Shown here in pieces: positions 9,771 through 18,266 of a DNA stretch of 64,000 bases. Position numbers and translations under genes: made by a program. The stretch is from Gemmatimonadaceae bacterium (GTDB lineage Bacteria > Gemmatimonadota > Gemmatimonadetes > Gemmatimonadales > Gemmatimonadaceae), in contig JABAQJ010000005.1 in NCBI GenBank assembly GCA_019186945.1, positions 124,001-188,000 of the forward strand. Direction: 5' to 3'. The stretch's first letter is position 1; each line of letters starts with the position of its first letter. The notes below the pieces were generated by a model. It was not told the origin of the DNA and searched no databases. It saw nothing but the letters and a program-made list of their open reading frames with translations.

Positions 9771-11165
9771 CTACCTGAGATCCGAAGGACGTGGTGTCGG
9801 ACCAACTCCGGCAAACTCGCGCAACATCGGCAGGAGGCGCTCCAACCGGACGCCGCGCGAACCCTTCAGCAGCACGATCGCATTCAGGGGAAGCCGGGTT
9901 CGAAGCTGTGCCCAGAGAGCGTCGACGTCATCAGCTACAACCACTCGTGGGTCGGCATGTCCGGCTTCAGCCAGGGCCGGCGCGAATGCCCCCATACCGG
10001 CAACGATCGTCGCCGACGTCGCGAGCGCTCGCACCGCTACCTCGCGGTGCAAGGCCTCGGACTGGCGTCCCAGTTCCAGCATCGATCCCAGTACGATCAC
10101 GCGCGGGCGCCCTCCACCCAAGTCGAGTGCATCGAGCAACGAGAGGGCCTCGCGCGCAGAAGCCGGGTTGGCGTTGTACGCATCGTTGACCACGGTTAGG
10201 GTTCCAAACGACTCGAACGCGCCGCGCATCGGGAGTGGTGTAGCCTTCACCATCCCGTGGAGCGCGTCCGCATCGTCCATGCCGAGCGCGCGCGAGACCG
10301 CTACCGCCAGCATGGCGTTGCGAGCATGATGCACGCCACGGAACGGCAGAACCGCACGAGTCTCGCCAATCTGCAGGCATACCTGCCCGTCAACCTCAAG
10401 ACCCCACCGATCCGGGCGAACATCGCCCTCGTCCAGTCCGGCTTCCACTACGCGATCCGCCATGGTTCGTGCCGCAGCACCAACTTCCGCTTGCACCGCG
10501 GGAGCGATCGCAAGCGGCGCACCGTGGAACACAGCGGTTTCTTCCGCCAGCACACCGGCCAGGTCGCCGAGGCCCTCGAGATGCTCCTCACCGATCGACG
10601 TTACCACCGCGATATCCGGTTCCGCCACGGCGCGCAGCGTGGCAACCTCGCCTGGGCGGTTGGTGCCAATCTCGATAACTGCCACTTGAGCGCTGTCCGG
10701 GATCGCGAGGAGCGTAAGCGGCACGCCGACGAAGTTGTTGAGATTCCCCTCAGTAGCGTGCACGACATAGCGCGTGGCGAGCGCGGCACGCGTCATCTCC
10801 TTCGTGCTCGACTTCCCGTTGGAGCCGGCAATCGTTACCACTTGCCCACCCCATGCGCGCCGGCGGAACCGTCCGAGGGCCAAGAGCGCGGATGACGTGT
10901 CGCCAACGACGAAAACCGGGATGCCCACCGCCGCCGCTCGCCGGGGATCCCGAACCACGAGTGCCGACGCACCGGAACGTGCCGCCACCTCCAGGAAATC
11001 GTGCCCGTCGAACCGCTCTCCCTGAAGCGCGACGAACACATCGCCCGGCCGAAGGGTGCGTGTGTCGGTCGACACATCGCCTAACCACTGGCTTCCCAGT
11101 GGGCGCGCACCAACGATGTCCGATTGCAGCGCCCGATCCAGCCGGTCAAGCGTCCAGAAGTTCAT
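9771..11165 (-). CDS. murF: UDP-MurNAc-tripeptide--D-alanyl-D-alanine ligase
   Basis: Adds D-Ala-D-Ala to complete the UDP-MurNAc-pentapeptide. The product has 464 residues. The N-terminal domain carries SQWLGDVSTDTRTL, the P-loop is GSNGKSSTKEM, and the C-terminal half has NDAYNANPASAREAL, the MurF-specific motif. The ATG overlaps the murE stop by four bases. No ddl gene for the D-Ala-D-Ala substrate occurs in the window. Confidence 0.96.
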   Translation of the reverse strand: MNFWTLDRLDRALQSDIVGARPLGSQWLGDVSTDTRTLRPGDVFVALQGERFDGHDFLEVAARSGASALVVRDPRRAAAVGIPVFVVGDTSSALLALGRFRRRAWGGQVVTIAGSNGKSSTKEMTRAALATRYVVHATEGNLNNFVGVPLTLLAIPDSAQVAVIEIGTNRPGEVATLRAVAEPDIAVVTSIGEEHLEGLGDLAGVLAEETAVFHGAPLAIAPAVQAEVGAAARTMADRVVEAGLDEGDVRPDRWGLEVDGQVCLQIGETRAVLPFRGVHHARNAMLAVAVSRALGMDDADALHGMVKATPLPMRGAFESFGTLTVVNDAYNANPASAREALSLLDALDLGGGRPRVIVLGSMLELGRQSEALHREVAVRALATSATIVAGMGAFAPALAEAGHADPRVVVADDVDALWAQLRTRLPLNAIVLLKGSRGVRLERLLPMLREFAGVGPTPRPSDLR

Positions 11166-12634
11166 GGCACGACGCCCGCGAGTTCTCGCACGATCGATCG
11201 CTCGTCGAAGGGATACGACTCGCTGCCACGGACCTGATAGGTCTCATGACCCTTTCCGGCGAGGATCACCACATCGCCCTCTCGCGCGACGTCGAGGGCG
11301 CTCGCGATGGCTTCCCGTCGGTCCACGATACGCAGGTGCCTGCCGCTCGTCATCCCTGCTTCGATCTCATCGATGATGCGCTCCGGGTCCTCCGTCCGCG
11401 GGTTGTCGCTGGTCACGACAACCACATCTGCAACGGACTCGGCAATTGCCCCCATTTCCGGTCGCTTTCCACGGTCGCGGTCGCCGCCGCACCCGAATAC
11501 GACGATCAGGCGCTCGGCCACGAACGGGCGCACAGCAGCCAGCGCCCTCGCGAGCGCGTCGGGAGTGTGCGCGTAATCCCGCAGGACGACAGGACGATCG
11601 AGGATCCGCTCGAGCCTGCCGGGAATCTGCGGCATAGTCGTCAGGCGAGCGCCAATGAGATCGACCGGGATGCCTAACGCCCAAGCTGCCGCTGCCGCCG
11701 CGAGCGCGTTCATCACGTTGAAGTCGCCAATCAGCGGCAGCGATACCTCGGCGGCGCCGGCAGGAGTCTCCAGGACGAACCGACTCCCGCCGCTCCACGG
11801 TCGAACGTCACGCGCGCGCACGTCGCACACGGAGGACACCATCCCGAAACTCGCGCACAGCGGCGGCCGAACGAGCGTGCCCCACGCCGGGTCATCGGCA
11901 TTGAGCAGCGCCCATCCGTCAGTCGCGAGATAGTCCAGCAGTCGTCCCTTGGCGGCGATGTACGCCGCCATCGAGCCGTGATAGTCGAGATGGTCCCGCG
12001 TCACATTCGTGAATACCGCGGCCGCGAAGCGAAGTCCCTCGATGCGGCGTTGGTCCAGGCTATGCGACGATACCTCCATCGCCACCCAGCGTACGCCTCG
12101 GTCCAGCAGCGCACGCAGTGTGCGTTGCAGCTCCACCGGGCCGGGCGTGGTCAGTCCGCTCCCTCCAGCCAACCGCTCGCCCACGCTCCCCACGAGAGTG
12201 CCCAGCGTGCCGATGGACGCTGCGTCACCCGCGCCCGAGTCCAGGAGATGGCGCAGCATGCCCACGGTCGTCGTCTTCCCGTTGGTCCCGGTGACAGCCG
12301 CCAGCCGCAACCGTCGTCCCGGCTCGCCGAAGGCAACCGATGCCGCGATGCCGGCCGCGCGTCGGCCGTCTCGAACGACCAGCGTCGGCACGCGGTCGAA
12401 TCCCTCGCGCTCGACGATCGCTCCCGTCGCCCCACCGGCCACGGCAGCGTCCAGATAGTCATGCCCGTCCCGGTCATGACCACGAACGGCAATGAACAAC
12501 GCACCTTCAGTGACGCGTCGACTGTCGTCGGCCACGTCCGCGAACGCGCCCGGAAAGTCCGGCGCCACCCTTAGCAGCAGGCCGGCGTTGCGCAACGCGG
12601 ATATCACGCTGCCGGAGTGAACCGCTGACGTCAC
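11162..12634 (-). CDS. murE: UDP-MurNAc-L-Ala-D-Glu--2,6-diaminopimelate ligase
   Basis: Adds the third residue of the stem peptide. About 490 residues. The P-loop is GTNGKTTTVGM, and the specificity motif TSDNPRTEDPE near residue 410 contains DNPR, which in this family selects meso-diaminopimelate rather than lysine. HSLDQRRIEGL and NVTRDHLDYHG are further MurE marks. I favour the GTG at 12634, which overlaps the ftsI stop in a GTGA arrangement; a second in-frame GTG at 12643 would add three residues. Confidence 0.95.
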   Translation of the reverse strand: MTSAVHSGSVISALRNAGLLLRVAPDFPGAFADVADDSRRVTEGALFIAVRGHDRDGHDYLDAAVAGGATGAIVEREGFDRVPTLVVRDGRRAAGIAASVAFGEPGRRLRLAAVTGTNGKTTTVGMLRHLLDSGAGDAASIGTLGTLVGSVGERLAGGSGLTTPGPVELQRTLRALLDRGVRWVAMEVSSHSLDQRRIEGLRFAAAVFTNVTRDHLDYHGSMAAYIAAKGRLLDYLATDGWALLNADDPAWGTLVRPPLCASFGMVSSVCDVRARDVRPWSGGSRFVLETPAGAAEVSLPLIGDFNVMNALAAAAAAWALGIPVDLIGARLTTMPQIPGRLERILDRPVVLRDYAHTPDALARALAAVRPFVAERLIVVFGCGGDRDRGKRPEMGAIAESVADVVVVTSDNPRTEDPERIIDEIEAGMTSGRHLRIVDRREAIASALDVAREGDVVILAGKGHETYQVRGSESYPFDERSIVRELAGVVP

Positions 12635-14655
12635 GGCCGCCACAGACGCACGACGGTGCCGCTGCGAACCTGCGCGCCCGCCGCCGGCTGAGTCGCGCCA
12701 TCTCCGGATCCCGCCAGAACGACCTTCAGACCCGCGCGATGCAGCTCGCGCACCGCTACTCGAAGCGGCAATCCGGCCACCGGCGGTACGCTTACGAGCG
12801 AATCGGTGCGCGGGACGTCCCGCAACGGACGGCCGAGATCAAACCGGATTGGACCGCGCAGCGGCGGCTCCGGCATCGTGTCAACGAGAGACACGGGCGG
12901 CAGTGCAGGACCGCGCGGCGCCGAGTCCTCGACGACAGCCCCAGCATCCACGACCTGCTCCAGTGGCACTGGCGCCGGGTCGAATCGCGGTGCGGAACGG
13001 ATCTTCTGAGCAGCGAGTGTGCGACCGTCGAGATTCACGCTCCGCGAGGCGATCGCCGCCTCGATCACATTCCTGGCGACGGGCGCGGCCGCCTTGCCGC
13101 CGTAGTAAGTCTTGGCAGGGTTGTCGATCTTCACGAGCACCACGTACTGCGGGTCGTCCCCGGGGAAGATCCCGATGAAGGTCGACGTGTACATCCCCTG
13201 CCCATAGCGACCGCCCGACGTACGGCGCGCGGTCCCGCTCTTGCCAGCCAGATTGAACGTCGCCAGCTCGGCGTCCGTCGCCGTGCCGCTGTCCACGACA
13301 CTCTGGAGAATGCGCCGAAGGGTGGCACAAGTCTCCGGCGTCAGAACCTGCCGGACGACACGCGGCGAATGCGTGTAGATCGTTCGGCCATCCGCGTCCT
13401 GCACGGATTTCACGATCGCCGGCTGCATCAGCCGGCCGCCATTGGCGATGGCGCCGTAGGCGACTGCGAGCTGCAACGGCGTGACGCTGATCTCGTATCC
13501 GATCGCCAGCGACGCGTGCGACTGCGCCGTCCACTTGCGGACTTCGCGCAGCGTACCCGCCGCCTCCGACGGATAGGTCATGCCCGTCGGCGTACCGAAA
13601 CCGTAGTCGCGCAGGAGTTCGTATTGCTCGCGATCCGTCAGTCGTTCCGAGAAGCGCGCGATGCCTACGTTGCTGGAGAAGCGGATGACGTCGGCCAGTG
13701 ACAGCCGCTCGGCCTTGTGGACGTCGTTGATCGTGCGGCCGGCCACGGTATACCGGCCGTCGAAGGTCTCGATCATCTCGTCCACTCGGGCCAGCCCGCG
13801 TTCGACGAGGGCGCCTGCATAGAGCGGCTTGAGCGTGGAACCGGGCTCGAACGGTTCAGTGACGGCAGTGGCGGCGCCAACCCGCGAACCGGCTCGCCTG
13901 CTGGCAAGGCAGCGCACTTCGCCATCCCGAGGATCCAGGACGACAATGTCACCGCCCTCGGCGCCAAGGTGCGCTGCTGCCTCGGCGAGCGCGCGATCGC
14001 AGATGTCCTGCAGCGCGAGATGTATCGTCAACGTCACCGTACTCCCCGCCCGAGGCGGTTCGGTCAACAAATCCGGTGACTCATAACGTTCGCCATTCGC
14101 TCCGCGGAACGCAGCCGTTCGGCCGCGCACCCCGCGCAACAGAGAGTCGAGCGCCAGCTCCAACCCATCCACGGCCACACCGCCAGATCCGGTCCGGCCC
14201 ACGATACGGCGGACCCCGTCGCTCGCGACATACAAGCGCTCGCTCACCGACCTGGCATGGACGCCCGGCATGCGAGCGAGCACCACGACATCCGATGGCT
14301 GGAACGTCTCCGACAACTCCACCCATTTGTGCTTCCGGTCCGACACACGCCGAATGACCGAGCGCCCCACCCCCAGGCGTGACAGCGCCCTGGTCAATTC
14401 CCGCATATCGCGCACTTCCGGCGGCGCGATCGCGATGCGCACGCGCTCCTGGCTCCGGACCAGCGGCACGCCGGCCGCATCCCGAATCTCACCGCGTGGA
14501 GCGTCGAGCGACGTCTGCGCGAGATGCTGTTTCTCCGCGGCTCGCCCCCAGATCTTTCCGTCCAGTAGCTGCACCTTGGCGGCGCGCGCCGTGAGCGCCA
14601 GGGCAAACAACGCCAACGCGACATGAAGTACGGACAATCGGTTCACACGGACCAT
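12631..14655 (-). CDS. ftsI: Septal penicillin-binding protein FtsI with C-terminal PASTA domain
   Basis: Class B transpeptidase cross-linking septal peptidoglycan. The 674-residue protein starts with one transmembrane helix (about 8-25), followed by the pedestal domain and the transpeptidase domain. Catalytic motifs are S273-T-L-K276, S327-S-N329 and K472-S-G-T475. After a Pro-rich linker the last 60 residues form a PASTA domain (from VPPVAGLPLRVAVRELHRAG), a feature better known from Gram-positive PBP2x and SpoVD. It is followed by murE with overlap and preceded by ftsL with a two-base gap. Confidence 0.95.
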   Translation of the reverse strand: MVRVNRLSVLHVALALFALALTARAAKVQLLDGKIWGRAAEKQHLAQTSLDAPRGEIRDAAGVPLVRSQERVRIAIAPPEVRDMRELTRALSRLGVGRSVIRRVSDRKHKWVELSETFQPSDVVVLARMPGVHARSVSERLYVASDGVRRIVGRTGSGGVAVDGLELALDSLLRGVRGRTAAFRGANGERYESPDLLTEPPRAGSTVTLTIHLALQDICDRALAEAAAHLGAEGGDIVVLDPRDGEVRCLASRRAGSRVGAATAVTEPFEPGSTLKPLYAGALVERGLARVDEMIETFDGRYTVAGRTINDVHKAERLSLADVIRFSSNVGIARFSERLTDREQYELLRDYGFGTPTGMTYPSEAAGTLREVRKWTAQSHASLAIGYEISVTPLQLAVAYGAIANGGRLMQPAIVKSVQDADGRTIYTHSPRVVRQVLTPETCATLRRILQSVVDSGTATDAELATFNLAGKSGTARRTSGGRYGQGMYTSTFIGIFPGDDPQYVVLVKIDNPAKTYYGGKAAAPVARNVIEAAIASRSVNLDGRTLAAQKIRSAPRFDPAPVPLEQVVDAGAVVEDSAPRGPALPPVSLVDTMPEPPLRGPIRFDLGRPLRDVPRTDSLVSVPPVAGLPLRVAVRELHRAGLKVVLAGSGDGATQPAAGAQVRSGTVVRLWRP

Positions 14656-14657
14656 GC

Positions 14658-14978
14658 CTATCTTCCTCTCCGCGTTGCTGCTGCCGGCAGTGGCAGCAGG
14701 ATGACCTGACTGTCGTTAGGGACGTGCAGGCCGAGGCGCGACTCGACGCGGACGCCGAGCTTCCCACGACTGGCCAGCGTGACGATGTCACTCTCCAGCT
14801 GCAGCCGGCGCGACTCCAGCTCGGCCCGGCTGCTTGCCAGCGTCTGGAGGGAACGCGCGGCCGCCATTCCTCTGGTGCGACGCCACACCACACTGGTCGC
14901 TACCACGAGGAATATCAGGAGCGTCGTCGCGATCAGCCGACCGCGCGACGCAATCCCCCATCCGCCACCGCTCCTCAC
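14658..14978 (-). CDS. ftsL: FtsL-like cell division protein
   Basis: Small bitopic protein of about 106 residues. It has a basic N-terminus, one transmembrane helix (ATTLLIFLVVATSVVW), then a periplasmic coiled coil rich in Leu, Arg and Glu. It ends with LGLHVPNDSQVILLPLP, the usual closing pattern of FtsL. Position between rsmH and ftsI is diagnostic, since sequence conservation is poor in this family. I chose the GTG at 14978, which overlaps the rsmH stop as GTGA; longer reading would run through rsmH. It probably acts with FtsQ and an unlinked FtsB. Confidence 0.82.
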   Translation of the reverse strand: MRSGGGWGIASRGRLIATTLLIFLVVATSVVWRRTRGMAAARSLQTLASSRAELESRRLQLESDIVTLASRGKLGVRVESRLGLHVPNDSQVILLPLPAAATRRGR

Positions 14979-15910
14979 GCGGCGCGACGCCACGCTCGCA
15001 AGCGCGCGCTGCGCGCACGCACGTTTCGGGCTGTCTCCTCCTCCGAGGCCGTAACAGGGCGGCGCGTGATCGTGGAACCCAGCGAGTGCCCCCGGCACGT
15101 GCAGACTGGCTGCTTCGGTTGACACACACAATCCGCACTCCAGGAGCGAAACGCGTTCTTCACGATTCGATCTTCGCCAGAGTGGTAGGCGATCACGACC
15201 AGCGTGCCGCCCGCAACCAGCCGGTCGCGGAGTTCCGGGAGCGCTCGTTCCAGCCCTGCCAACTCGTCGTTGACCTCGATGCGTACTGCCTGGAAGAGCC
15301 GCGCGAAGTCGTGAGGACCGGCCGAACTGCCGAGCGCGGCGCGAATCGCATTGACCAGATCGTCGCTCAAGGCGAATGGCTTCGCGACGCGACGATGGAC
15401 GATTTCCCTGGCAAGACGGAGCGCACGGCGTTCGTCGGCATATTCCCTGAAGATAAAGGCGAGTGTCGACTCGTCCGCGTCGTTAAGCAGTCCTGCGGCG
15501 TCGCTCGCGCTCCCCACGCCCATGCGCATATCCAGGGGTGCCCCCGGCCGGAAGGAGAAGCCGCGAGTCGCATCATCGAGTTGATGCGACGACACTCCGA
15601 GGTCGAGCAGGATACCATCGAAGCTGCTATCCGTCAGCTCCGACTCGGCGATCTGAGCGTAGTTCGTCAGGTATGCGCGAAACCGACCGGTTGCAGCGTA
15701 GTCGACCAGCCGTGCCGTTGCCGCCCGAATCGCTTCGGGATCGCGGTCGACGCCAGTGACGTCCGCCCCGTTTTCGAGCAGGGCCTGCGCGTGGCCGCCA
15801 CCGCCAAGCGTACAGTCGAGAACGTGGCGTGCGTCGCGGAACATCTGCACGACTTCGCGCGCCAGCACGGGCGCATGAAACGAACTCTGGTACGTCAGAA
15901 GTACGGTCAC
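14975..15910 (-). CDS. rsmH: 16S rRNA (cytosine(1402)-N(4))-methyltransferase RsmH
   Basis: SAM-dependent methyltransferase (formerly MraW) modifying C1402 in the ribosomal P site, and the usual first or second gene of dcw clusters. The 311-residue protein begins with the family motif FHAPVLAREVV. The SAM-binding loop LDCTLGGGGHAQALL follows, then ILLDLGVSSHQLD and near the C-terminus VVIAYHSGEDRIVK. The start is GTG at 15910. A convincing -10 box ends nine bases upstream, so the transcript may be leaderless or nearly so. There is no mraZ ahead of it. Confidence 0.96.
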   Translation of the reverse strand: MTVLLTYQSSFHAPVLAREVVQMFRDARHVLDCTLGGGGHAQALLENGADVTGVDRDPEAIRAATARLVDYAATGRFRAYLTNYAQIAESELTDSSFDGILLDLGVSSHQLDDATRGFSFRPGAPLDMRMGVGSASDAAGLLNDADESTLAFIFREYADERRALRLAREIVHRRVAKPFALSDDLVNAIRAALGSSAGPHDFARLFQAVRIEVNDELAGLERALPELRDRLVAGGTLVVIAYHSGEDRIVKNAFRSWSADCVCQPKQPVCTCRGHSLGSTITRRPVTASEEETARNVRARSARLRAWRRAA

Positions 15911-15919
15911 TGAAACGTC

Positions 15920-15949
15920 ATTCTAGTGAAGCCTCGCGAGGTGCGTCAA
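15920..15949 (-). promoter_or_regulatory. Sigma70-type promoter of the dcw cluster
   Basis: On the minus strand TTGACG (15944-15949) and TAGAAT (15920-15925) are separated by 18 bases, each matching the sigma70 consensus at five of six positions. The spacer contains a perfect ten-base palindrome, CCTCGCGAGG (15932-15941), a plausible operator. Transcription would begin around 15911-15914, leaving zero to four bases before the rsmH GTG. Confidence 0.65.
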
Positions 15950-16024
15950 GCCGCGCCCGCCTCGCCGAATGTCCACAGCCCGCGCATTGCCCGGAACCAC
16001 GTTAGGCGGCAGATGCCATACGAA

Positions 16025-16059
16025 CGACGCCCGCCGAATCGAGGACTCGGCGGGCGTCG
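16025..16059 (-). terminator. Hairpin terminator downstream of the TPR gene
   Basis: A perfect 13-bp stem (16025-16037 with 16047-16059) and a nine-base loop lie 22 bases after the stop of the upstream minus-strand gene. The stem is almost entirely GC. The T-tract is poor (TTCGT), so it may terminate weakly or act as a 3' stability hairpin. It separates the TPR gene from the dcw promoter. Confidence 0.6.
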
Positions 16060-16080
16060 CATCGGGTCATGCCGATCTCC

Positions 16081-17793
16081 CTACTTGCAGATCGCCTTGC
16101 CCAACTGCTCCGCGTACGCATTGAGTTGCCCCAGCCCGTCCATCAGCTGCTTGGCCTGATCCGGGAATGCGCGTCCGCCCGCCGGCACATGGATTTGCGC
16201 ATTGCCAAGGTACACCTGCGCCTTCTTCAAGGCGTCGCAGTTCTTGTTCGGTGCCGCATCCTGCGTGAGGATAGTCTGGCTGATCGTCACTTCCGTCGCA
16301 CCCATCAGGAACTTCGCCGTCTCCGACGGGCTGATGGAATCGGCGGCCGCCAGCACACGAAGAGCCGCATCGCCGTCCGCCTGAGACTTCGAACCCTGCG
16401 AGAACGCCTTGAACAGCGCATTTCCCTTCGTCAGCGCCATTCCACCGGCGATCTTCGCGTCATCGCCAGCGGCGACCGCAGCCCGTAGCGCCGACAGCAT
16501 CTCCTCGGTCTTGTCCTGCTCCGAGTAGATCTGCGCGATCTGGAGGTTGACGCCGGGGTGCTTCGGATCGATCGCGATCACCTTGTTGAATGCCTCGAGT
16601 GCAACCGGTCCCTGGCCCGCCTGGCGGGCGAGCTGGCCCTGCGTCATCAGGAGTTCCGTGTTCTGCGGGAACTTGGCAACGGCACGAGACGCCGACTCGA
16701 ATGCCTTCGCCGTGTTGCTGTCAGCCACGTAGGCGGCGATCTGGCGCTGCCAGAAGGTCGTGTCCGCGAAAGCGGTGTCCGTCTTTACCAGTTCCTCACC
16801 GATCTGCGCCGCTCCCCTCCAGTCCTTCATGGCACGATATACGGTCCACTGCAGTCGGATGAGCGATGGGTCGCCAGGATTCTGCTTGACGGCTTCGTCG
16901 ATGATCGGCTTGGCGATTTCGGGCTTGCCGGCGGCGCCAAGGGCGTTCACGACTGTCTCCTGCAAGCGAGTGTTCGTCGGGTCCGCTGCCAGCAGCGTCG
17001 TCAGCGTCGTGATGTACTTGTCTTCCATCTTCGCCGCGTTGTAGGCGTCAGCGACCAGCGTCAGCGCGCGACGGTTCTGCGGATGAATCTTGAGGATGTC
17101 TTCCGAGAGCTTGATGATGGAATCCGGCGACGCCTTTTTCGTGTTGGCGATCTCCAAGGCACAAACGCGTGCAAAGACGCTGTTTGGGTAATCCTTGAGC
17201 GAGCGCTCGATATCCTTGGCGGCTTCGTCGAACTTGTTCTGGCGCCAGTTGAGCATGCACGACGCGCTTCCGGCAAGCTGCTTCCGCGACTTTTCGATTT
17301 CCGACGCGGCGGCCTTCGCGATGTCGTTGAGCTTCTCGCCCGTGAGTCTCGGGAGCGGCTGCACCATTCCGTCGCCGCGCACGAGCAAGTGGTATGCATC
17401 GGCTTGGTAGCCGCTGGCAACCTTCGTGACCGTCGCATCCATGTACTCCTCGGCACGGAGTAGCTGCGCCAGCGCCTTCAGGTCGTTGGCATTCAGCGCT
17501 TCGGTTTGTGAGTAACCGGAAGCCACGAGCGTGTTTTCGATATCCGACTTGGGAATGATCCACAGGGTCCGCAGCATGAACTGATCGCCCATGCGTTCGC
17601 GGACCATCTCACCAGCTTCCTTGCCCAGACCCGCTTCCGCGGAACGGAGAATCGGGACGAGGAAACGGGGACCGGGCGTTTGACCACGCTGGAGCGGGGC
17701 CTGCTGCTGCGCGCCGAGCATTCCCGTTGCACCGACGAAGAAAATCGCGGTGACTGAGGAGACTGTGCGCGCAAAGCGCTGCCATGCCTTCAC
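16081..17793 (-). CDS. Secreted tetratricopeptide-repeat protein
   Basis: A protein of about 570 residues with an N-terminal signal peptide (basic start, hydrophobic AIFFVGATGML, cleavage after GAQ). A domain of roughly 150 residues of unknown type is followed by a long run of helical TPR-like repeats, for example FARVCALEIANTKKASPDSI and VALEAFNKVIAIDPKHPG. The start is GTG at 17793, eight bases after a consensus GGAGG; the longer frame to 17832 has no such site. It is probably periplasmic. The closing region CDALKKAQVYLGNAQIHVP is not recognised. Function unknown; TPR proteins usually assemble protein complexes. The tRNA-Val gene is 75 bases upstream on the same strand. Confidence 0.85.
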   Translation of the reverse strand: MKAWQRFARTVSSVTAIFFVGATGMLGAQQQAPLQRGQTPGPRFLVPILRSAEAGLGKEAGEMVRERMGDQFMLRTLWIIPKSDIENTLVASGYSQTEALNANDLKALAQLLRAEEYMDATVTKVASGYQADAYHLLVRGDGMVQPLPRLTGEKLNDIAKAAASEIEKSRKQLAGSASCMLNWRQNKFDEAAKDIERSLKDYPNSVFARVCALEIANTKKASPDSIIKLSEDILKIHPQNRRALTLVADAYNAAKMEDKYITTLTTLLAADPTNTRLQETVVNALGAAGKPEIAKPIIDEAVKQNPGDPSLIRLQWTVYRAMKDWRGAAQIGEELVKTDTAFADTTFWQRQIAAYVADSNTAKAFESASRAVAKFPQNTELLMTQGQLARQAGQGPVALEAFNKVIAIDPKHPGVNLQIAQIYSEQDKTEEMLSALRAAVAAGDDAKIAGGMALTKGNALFKAFSQGSKSQADGDAALRVLAAADSISPSETAKFLMGATEVTISQTILTQDAAPNKNCDALKKAQVYLGNAQIHVPAGGRAFPDQAKQLMDGLGQLNAYAEQLGKAICK

Positions 17794-17867
17794 TTGACGT
17801 ACCTCCGAAACGTTGAGCGTGCGAACGGACAATTACACCCTGCTCCGGCGCTGGATCCAGCGCCCAG

Positions 17868-17941
17868 TGGGCGAAGAGGGACTCGAACCCCCGACTTCCT
17901 GCGTGTAAAGCAGGCGCTCTAACCAACTGAGCTATTCGCCC
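17868..17941 (-). tRNA. tRNA-Val (anticodon TAC)
   Basis: A full cloverleaf of 74 bases. The acceptor stem is GGGCGAA/TTCGCCC with discriminator A, the D-arm is GCTC...GAGC, and the anticodon stem CCTGC/GCAGG encloses the loop TTTACAC, giving anticodon TAC. The T-arm loop is TTCGAGT. The CCA end is not encoded. It may be co-transcribed with the TPR gene that follows. Confidence 0.96.
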
Positions 17942-18030
17942 GCTAGAACCCTGCTTCGCCGGCCTACCGAACCATATGCACGACAGCGGGTCGCGACCGA
18001 AGTTCGCGCCCCGCGCATTCCGCAATCAAC

Positions 18031-18201
18031 TTACTTCAGAATCGCAATCGGAATCAGTACGCAGTATCCGACCACCAGCAGGATCGGCGCTATCGTCTCT
18101 CCACCACGCGCGAGGTCAGCAAAGCCCAGGACGATCGCCGCGAGCGCGAGGCCCCAATAAAAAAGCGGCCGCGAGCGCGGCGGCGAGTTCGATTGTGCCA
18201 T
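18031..18201 (-). CDS. Small membrane protein, function unknown
   Basis: A 56-residue protein with a polar N-terminus (MAQSNSPPRSRP) and two hydrophobic segments (PLFYWGLALAAIVLGFADL and IAPILLVVGYCVLIPIAIL) joined by a short ARGGET turn. Codon use resembles neighbouring genes. No strong ribosome binding site is seen. It lies 65 bases downstream of the metallopeptidase-like gene and could share its transcript. No family is recognised. Confidence 0.7.
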   Translation of the reverse strand: MAQSNSPPRSRPLFYWGLALAAIVLGFADLARGGETIAPILLVVGYCVLIPIAILK

Positions 18202-18266
18202 AGGGGACGTAGTATGTCCAACCACGAAGTCCGGTGTCAAGAACGCGGGCCACAATCGCTTAGCAG

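Noticed and set aside
15905-15919. Five-codon frame ATG...TGA directly before the rsmH GTG
   Set aside because: It overlaps the predicted -10 box and would not be transcribed from that promoter.
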